Positions 59,472 through 64,000 of a DNA stretch of 64,000 bases are shown here, piece after piece. The notes below the pieces were generated by a model. That model was not told the origin of the DNA. It did no database searches and saw only the letters and a program-made list of their open reading frames with translations. The stretch spans positions 248,001 through 312,000 of the forward strand of contig CAYUJU010000001.1 in the NCBI GenBank assembly GCA_964445115.1, written 5' to 3'. Each line of letters starts with the position of its first letter. Positions within the stretch are counted from its first letter, which is position 1. Made by a program: the position numbers and the translations under genes. Origin of the DNA: CAIJXJ01 sp964445115 (GTDB taxonomy: Bacteria; Pseudomonadota; Gammaproteobacteria; Burkholderiales; Methylophilaceae).

Positions 59472-62023
59472 TGCAGGACAGCGCGCACTGGCGCAAGCGC
59501 CTGCAGGACAGCCAGTCCGCGTTGCGCGCGGCATTTGAGTCGCAAGGCAATGCCGCACGCATGCTGCGGCAACACGCGACCGTCGTCGACCAGCTTCTGC
59601 GCGACCTGTGGCAAGCCACAGGCATCTCGCCCGACATCTGCCTGGTCGCCGTTGGTGGTTACGGGCGCGGCGAGTTATATCCGCACTCCGATGTCGACCT
59701 GTTGATGCTGCTACCCGATCAGCATGCCGGTGATTACGATGCCGCGCTCGAACCACTGATCGGCCGGTTCTGGGATATCGGGCTAGCCGTCGGCCACAGT
59801 GTTCGCACCCTGCAGGAATGCGTGGATGAGGCGGATAAGGACATCACCGTTCAGACCAACCTGCTGGAGGCGCGCTATCTGACCGGGAATCGCGACCTGT
59901 TCCGCGCCATGCAGGATAATCTGTCGCAGCATCTGGACCCGCAACGCTTCATCGACGCGAAACTGCTGGAACAGGCACACCGCCACGCCCGCTTCAACGA
60001 CACCGCCTACAATCTGGAACCCAACATCAAGGAAAGCCCCGGCGGCCTGCGCGATTTGCAGAGCGTTCTGTGGATCAGTCAGGGCGCGAAACTGGGCGAA
60101 GGATGGTCCGCCCTCGCCCGCAACGGCATCATCATGGCCAACGAAGCCCGGCAGATTCGACGGCATGAACGTGTGCTGCAGGAGTTGCGCATCCGACTGC
60201 ATTACCTGGCCAACCGTCGCGAAGATCGGCTGCTGTTCGATTACCAGAACGATCTCGCGCGCGAACTCGGTTATGGCAACACTCCACGGCGACGCGCCAG
60301 CGAACAGTTGATGCAGCGGTATTACCGTAGCGCCAAGTTTGTGCGCCTGATGAACGAAATCCTGCTGGCATCGCTTCAGGAACATGCTTTTCCTCAGGAA
60401 GCGATCATCGTCCGCATCAATGCCAGATTTCAGGCGCGTAACGGGCGACTCGAAACCATCGCCCCCGAGCTGCCGGAACGTGAACCCAGCGTCATCCTCG
60501 AAAGCTTTTTACTGCTGCAGCAACACCCGGAACTCAAGGGACTGAGTGCCCCCATGTTGCGCAGCCTCTGGCGCACCAAGTCGCTGATCAACCGCGAATT
60601 CCGCAACCAGCCGCGCAACAAACAGCTGTTTCTCGACATTCTGCGCCAGCCTGCCGGGATCACGACGACCCTGCGCGGCATGAACCGTTACGGCATCCTG
60701 GGACGCTACATTCCCGCGTTTGGACGCATCAGCGGGCAGATGCAGCACGACCTGTTCCACGTGTACACCGTTGACGAGCATATCCTCAACGTCCTGCGCA
60801 ATCTGCGCCGCTTTGCCACGCCGGCCTATGCGCTGGAATTTCCGCTGTGTACCCAGCTGATCAACAAATTCGACAAGCCAGAGTTGCTCTATCTCGCAGC
60901 CCTGTTCCACGACATCGCCAAGGGTCGCGGTGGTGATCACTCCACGCTCGGCGCCGTCGATGCCCTGCGCTTCTGCCGACAACACGCCTTGCCCGAGGAG
61001 GATGGACGCCTCGTGGCCTGGCTGGTCGAAAAGCATCTGATCATGTCGGGTACGGCACAGAAATCCGATTTGACCGACCCAGCCGTGATCGAAAAATTTG
61101 CTCTGAAAATGGGCGACGAGCGCCACCTGACGGCCTTATACCTGCTAACGGTTGCAGATATTCGAGGCACGAGCCCCGCGGTCTGGAATGCCTGGAAGGC
61201 CAAGCTGCTGAAAAACCTGTTTATCGCGACGAGTCGCTTGCTACAAGGCAACGGCGTCACGCTGGAATCCGAACTTGCTGCAAGGCGGCAGCAGGCCACA
61301 GAAAGGCTAAGCCACTACGGCATCGCCGAAGCCAGCTACCAGCAGTTCTGGCAGCATCTCGGCGACGGTTATTTCCTGCGCCACGAGAGCCAGGAAATCG
61401 CGTGGCACACGCGCCTGCTGTTGCAACACATCGAAACCCCTCGAGCGATTGTCAGGGCCAGAATCAGCCCACACGGCGACGGTATCCAGGTCATGGTCTA
61501 CCTGCACGATCGCGACGAATTATTTGCCACCATCTGCGGCCAACTGGACCGCATGGGCTACTCCATCGTCGAGGCAAAAATTCATACCACACAGCATGGT
61601 TACGCACTGGACAGCTTTTTGATCCTGTACCAGCACGACAAGGACCTGCATTATCGTGACCTGTTGAGCTACATCGAATATGCCTTGACGCAGACGCTCG
61701 AGGGCGGCGGCGCGCTGGCCCCGCCACGGCAAGGGAGAATGAGCCGGCGAGTGAAGCATATGTCGATCAAGCCGATCATCTCCGTCAGTGCTGAAGCAGA
61801 CACCCAGCGTCACCAGCTTTCCATCGTGGCCGGCGACCGTCCCGGCCTGCTCTCCACCATCGCCCAGGTATTGCTGGGCTTAAAAGTGCAGATCCATACC
61901 GCAAAGATCAACACCTTGGGCGATCGCGCAGAAGACAGCTTCCTGATTTCGGGATACGAAGGAAACCGTCTGGAGAAGTCCACCATCAGCGCCCTGCAGG
62001 CGCGGCTAAGCGAGATGCTCTGA
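59471..62023 (+). CDS. glnD: Bifunctional uridylyltransferase / uridylyl-removing enzyme
   Basis: The 850-residue sensor has the nucleotidyltransferase motif VGGYGRGELYPHSDVDLLML (about residues 57-77), the HD domain with YLAALFHDIAKGRGGDHSTL for deuridylylation, and two C-terminal ACT domains (VYLHDRDELFATICGQLDRM and LSIVAGDRPGLLSTIAQVLL) that sense glutamine. It modifies PII. Its ATG overlaps the map stop (TGATG), so both are one operon, as in many proteobacteria. Its 3' end overlaps the convergent FlhB-like gene by 18 bp. Confidence 0.97.
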   Translation: MQDSAHWRKRLQDSQSALRAAFESQGNAARMLRQHATVVDQLLRDLWQATGISPDICLVAVGGYGRGELYPHSDVDLLMLLPDQHAGDYDAALEPLIGRFWDIGLAVGHSVRTLQECVDEADKDITVQTNLLEARYLTGNRDLFRAMQDNLSQHLDPQRFIDAKLLEQAHRHARFNDTAYNLEPNIKESPGGLRDLQSVLWISQGAKLGEGWSALARNGIIMANEARQIRRHERVLQELRIRLHYLANRREDRLLFDYQNDLARELGYGNTPRRRASEQLMQRYYRSAKFVRLMNEILLASLQEHAFPQEAIIVRINARFQARNGRLETIAPELPEREPSVILESFLLLQQHPELKGLSAPMLRSLWRTKSLINREFRNQPRNKQLFLDILRQPAGITTTLRGMNRYGILGRYIPAFGRISGQMQHDLFHVYTVDEHILNVLRNLRRFATPAYALEFPLCTQLINKFDKPELLYLAALFHDIAKGRGGDHSTLGAVDALRFCRQHALPEEDGRLVAWLVEKHLIMSGTAQKSDLTDPAVIEKFALKMGDERHLTALYLLTVADIRGTSPAVWNAWKAKLLKNLFIATSRLLQGNGVTLESELAARRQQATERLSHYGIAEASYQQFWQHLGDGYFLRHESQEIAWHTRLLLQHIETPRAIVRARISPHGDGIQVMVYLHDRDELFATICGQLDRMGYSIVEAKIHTTQHGYALDSFLILYQHDKDLHYRDLLSYIEYALTQTLEGGGALAPPRQGRMSRRVKHMSIKPIISVSAEADTQRHQLSIVAGDRPGLLSTIAQVLLGLKVQIHTAKINTLGDRAEDSFLISGYEGNRLEKSTISALQARLSEML

Positions 62024-62296
62024 CGCCGTATCGATCTGCCCGTTTTCCAGACGGTAGATCCATGCCAGCAATTCGGCCACGGCCAGATACAGTTGGGGCG
62101 GAATGTGCTGATCCAGATCCACCTGCATCAGCAACGACACCAGTTCCGGTGATTCGTGCACGTACACCCCGGCATCCCGCGCCCGCTCGATAATCGCCTC
62201 GGCCAGTAGCCCCCGGCCTTTGGCCACCACCTTGGGGGCGGATTGCCCGGCCTGATAGGCCAGTGCCACGGCGAGTTGGCGAGTATCCTTAGCCAT
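62006..62296 (-). CDS. FlhB C-terminal-domain homologue (EscU/YscU/HrcU family), stand-alone
   Basis: The 96-residue protein matches only the cytoplasmic C-terminal domain of FlhB (QLAVALAYQAGQSAPKVVAK, GVYVHESPELVSLLMQVDLD, YLAVAELLAWIYRLENGQID). It has no membrane part, and the place of the self-cleaving NPTH motif reads DTRQ, so it should not autocleave. Such proteins (FhlB) are known beside fliK and can partly replace the FlhB C-domain. Its start overlaps the fliK stop by 8 bp. Confidence 0.9.
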   Translation of the reverse strand: MAKDTRQLAVALAYQAGQSAPKVVAKGRGLLAEAIIERARDAGVYVHESPELVSLLMQVDLDQHIPPQLYLAVAELLAWIYRLENGQIDTASEHLA

Positions 62297-63440
62297 GCTG
62301 AATCGTCACGCCAGACAACGCCAGCCCGGAGGTCTGGAAGCGGTCAGCCAGTGCGCGCTGTTGCTGACGCATCAGCTCCACCGTTTGCGGCGCATCGGAC
62401 GCGATATCCAGTTGAATGCGCCCGTCGACAAACGCCAGCTTCGCGTTCACGCCGCCCAAGGTAGGCAATTCGAGATACAACTGCGTATGCCAGGTGGGCG
62501 ACTCCCCCTCTGCCCCGTTGCCACTGCGCCGCGCATCTTCCTCAATCTCCCACTGCATGGTCTGCCCGGGCCACACCTCACCCTGCCAGATCACTTGCCG
62601 GGTATCCAGCGCATGCAATTGCTGTTGAATCAAAGGCACGGACTGGGGATGGACGGCTGCATCACCCGCAGCCCCCACATCCAGTTTCATCGTGGCAGAG
62701 TGCGCCAAGTTCGGCTGGGCAGACAATTCGTTTGCTCGCACAGGGGGAGGCATCGGGGTCAGCTGCCCTTGCGGCTCCTGACGCAAAGCCTGCAACGTAC
62801 GCTCACCATTCAGCCACTGCACCTGATGGGCCTCATAAAACAGACCGCTTTGCGACAACGCTGTCCGCAACCCGCGCGCCAGTTGCAACACATCAGTAGG
62901 CGCTGTCTGCAATAACGGAGTCGCGCTGGAAATCTGGGCAGCATTCCCCCTGGCAAGTTGCGACGGCAAATCATCCCCCGTCCCCATGGCTGTCAAGCGG
63001 GCTGCTGAAGGCGAGATCGGCGACTGCATGGCCTGCTGGGACGGAGCAAGGGGCGTTTGCGAGGCGCTATTCGCCTGTTGCAACAGATTGCCAAGCAGTT
63101 TCCCCGCTTCGCTCAGGTTCACCGGCACGCCGGTCGGATTGGCGGGCATCTGGGGCAGATCACGCAGCAAAGCGAATGTCAGGCGTGGGGAATTGGAAAT
63201 GTAGGTCAGTTGCAACTGCTCGCCCGGCTGCGTATTGCGGGGCAGATTCAAGTCCAGCATCTGGTCCTCGACCATCACCTGGAACCGGCCGTTGGGCAGG
63301 CTGGCAATTACGTGCGCCGGCAACTGCTGCCCCGGCGTCCACTGCGGCGTGCCGACCGCATGGTCCGCCACCTCGATCAGCGGTGGCGCGGAGGTCTTGA
63401 TCAGCAGTTGCAGCTGATTCTGGATGTCGTTATGGATCAC
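62289..63440 (-). CDS. fliK: Flagellar hook-length control protein FliK
   Basis: The 383-residue protein has a Gln/Pro/Ala-rich, low-conservation N-terminal and middle part, and a compact C-terminal domain with LYLELPTLGGVNAKLAFVDG, RIQLDIASDAPQTVELMRQQ and LALSGVTIQHG, characteristic of FliK. It measures the hook and triggers the FlhB specificity switch. The start is a GTG that overlaps the DUF2802 stop (GTGA). It is followed by the FlhB-like gene, which fits a switch partnership. Confidence 0.88.
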   Translation of the reverse strand: MIHNDIQNQLQLLIKTSAPPLIEVADHAVGTPQWTPGQQLPAHVIASLPNGRFQVMVEDQMLDLNLPRNTQPGEQLQLTYISNSPRLTFALLRDLPQMPANPTGVPVNLSEAGKLLGNLLQQANSASQTPLAPSQQAMQSPISPSAARLTAMGTGDDLPSQLARGNAAQISSATPLLQTAPTDVLQLARGLRTALSQSGLFYEAHQVQWLNGERTLQALRQEPQGQLTPMPPPVRANELSAQPNLAHSATMKLDVGAAGDAAVHPQSVPLIQQQLHALDTRQVIWQGEVWPGQTMQWEIEEDARRSGNGAEGESPTWHTQLYLELPTLGGVNAKLAFVDGRIQLDIASDAPQTVELMRQQQRALADRFQTSGLALSGVTIQHG

Positions 63441-63814
63441 TCACGGGTTCCATGCATGGAGACGATCAGTTCCGCCTCGCCACGCGAGATGCCGCAAGTG
63501 GCGGAAATCCTGTCGACATCGCGCCCCTGGCGCGCCAACTGGATCGCGCGTTGGTAAGGCGACAACTCTTCAACGGGCTCCTCCGCGGCTGGTGCACCCC
63601 GTGCCTCCAGCGCTGCAAGACGCGCCTTGAGCTGCTCTATTTCCTCACGCAATTCAAGCTCCACCCGTTTTTCCTGAATCAAGCCCAGCCAGCGCGGCTT
63701 GCGCAAAGGGCTGCCGCCCGTGCGCATCAGCAACAGCATTTCGGCGATGTAAACGGCGAGAATGATGGCGACAACCACCAGCAACTCGCGCCAGGTAATG
63801 ACGATGGTTTCCAC
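63437..63814 (-). CDS. DUF2802 domain-containing protein
   Basis: The 125-residue protein has one N-terminal membrane helix (WRELLVVVAIILAVYIAEML), a coiled-coil region (VELELREEIEQLKARLAALE) and a C-terminal helix-turn-helix-like segment (PYQRAIQLARQGRDVDRISA, GISRGEAELI). DUF2802 proteins of this kind sit in flagellar/chemotaxis regions and have no known role. The start is a GTG at 63814. It is coupled to fliK through GTGA. Confidence 0.85.
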   Translation of the reverse strand: METIVITWRELLVVVAIILAVYIAEMLLLMRTGGSPLRKPRWLGLIQEKRVELELREEIEQLKARLAALEARGAPAAEEPVEELSPYQRAIQLARQGRDVDRISATCGISRGEAELIVSMHGTRE

Positions 63815-63852
63815 GCAAAGCCTTTCGATTCGGGATGCTTCAGAGTATCACA

Positions 63853-64000
63853 TCAAGCGTAATCATCGATGTGGCCGTCCTGCTGTGGTGGGGTTTTACG
63901 CGAAGGCTCGCGCTCAGGCGAGCGTTTCTCACGCTTCCGCGGCTCCACGAAATCCTCACGGCCCGGCGGCCGCTTGAACGGCATAATGGGCATGTTGTAA
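63853..64000 (-). CDS. C-terminal end of an unrecognised basic, proline-rich protein (runs off the window)
   Basis: The minus-strand frame is open from the window edge to TGA at 63855-63853. It reads RPPGREDFVEPRKREKRSPE in the middle and ends QQDGHIDDYA. In-frame ATG codons at 63993 and 63984 could make it a complete peptide of 42 to 47 residues, but the frame stays open to the edge, so a longer gene is equally possible. The position beside DUF2802 and fliK suggests a flagellar or chemotaxis-linked gene; I cannot name it. Confidence 0.5.
   Translation of the reverse strand, partial: YNMPIMPFKRPPGREDFVEPRKREKRSPEREPSRKTPPQQDGHIDDYA

Overview
The window is a gene-dense, GC-rich stretch of a Gram-negative chromosome. 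It looks like a betaproteobacterium of the Nitrosomonadales/Burkholderiales kind. The reasons are the chain hfq-hflX-hflK-hflC-DUF2065-hisZ-purA, the rpsB-tsf-pyrH-frr-uppS-cdsA-dxr-rseP-bamA-skp-lpxD-fabZ-lpxA-lpxB-rnhB chain, lipid A and BAM genes, an SRP RNA directly before dnaX, and flagellar genes. Four genes (11319-14519) belong to families used to make tetrahydromethanopterin/methanofuran-type C1 carriers, so a methylotroph or formaldehyde oxidiser is likely. The species cannot be fixed from the sequence alone.

Layout, left to right. 1-2971 (+): the end of creD, a DUF4139 secreted protein and an RsmI-like methylase. 2957-4219 (-): a membrane adenylate cyclase. 4373-7157 (+): SRP RNA, dnaX, ybaB and recR. 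7364-11230 (-): gph, ubiG, an MTA/SAH-type deaminase and an OmpA-like porin. 11319-20653 (-): one long tightly spaced operon read from hfq through hflX, hflK, hflC, DUF2065, hisZ and purA into the C1-cofactor genes afpA-like, DUF6513, DUF447 and mfnB. 20767-26233 (-): purT, a truncated haemoglobin, dnaB, alr and radA. 26311-30433 (-): an orphan NtrC-type regulator and a TonB-dependent receptor, behind a promoter that carries three 14-bp palindromes exactly 21 bp apart. 30435-34275: a YbbAP-type ABC exporter and a divergent tesA. 34256-40017 (-): dnaE, accA and tilS. 40068-44395: a motility/signalling insert (pentapeptide protein, HDOD protein, motA, motB). 44392-58515 (-): the envelope and translation chain from rpsB down to rnhB. 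58677-62023 (+): map and glnD. 62006-64000 (-): flagellar genes (FlhB C-terminal homologue, fliK, DUF2802) and the end of one more gene.

Most of the window is housekeeping. No mobile element, CRISPR array, tRNA, rRNA or defence island was seen. The parts that stand out are the C1-cofactor genes appended to the hfq...purA operon, the TonB receptor with a complete EF-hand loop and a phased three-site operator, a terminator hairpin lying directly against the purT start codon, a two-hairpin rpsB leader, and the motility insert that splits the usual rnhB-dnaE-accA neighbourhood. Genes are packed with 1-25 nt overlaps, many of them ATGA or GTGA, so translational coupling is the rule. The only stretch near 300 bases without a protein gene (4220-4523) holds the cyclase promoter and the SRP RNA.
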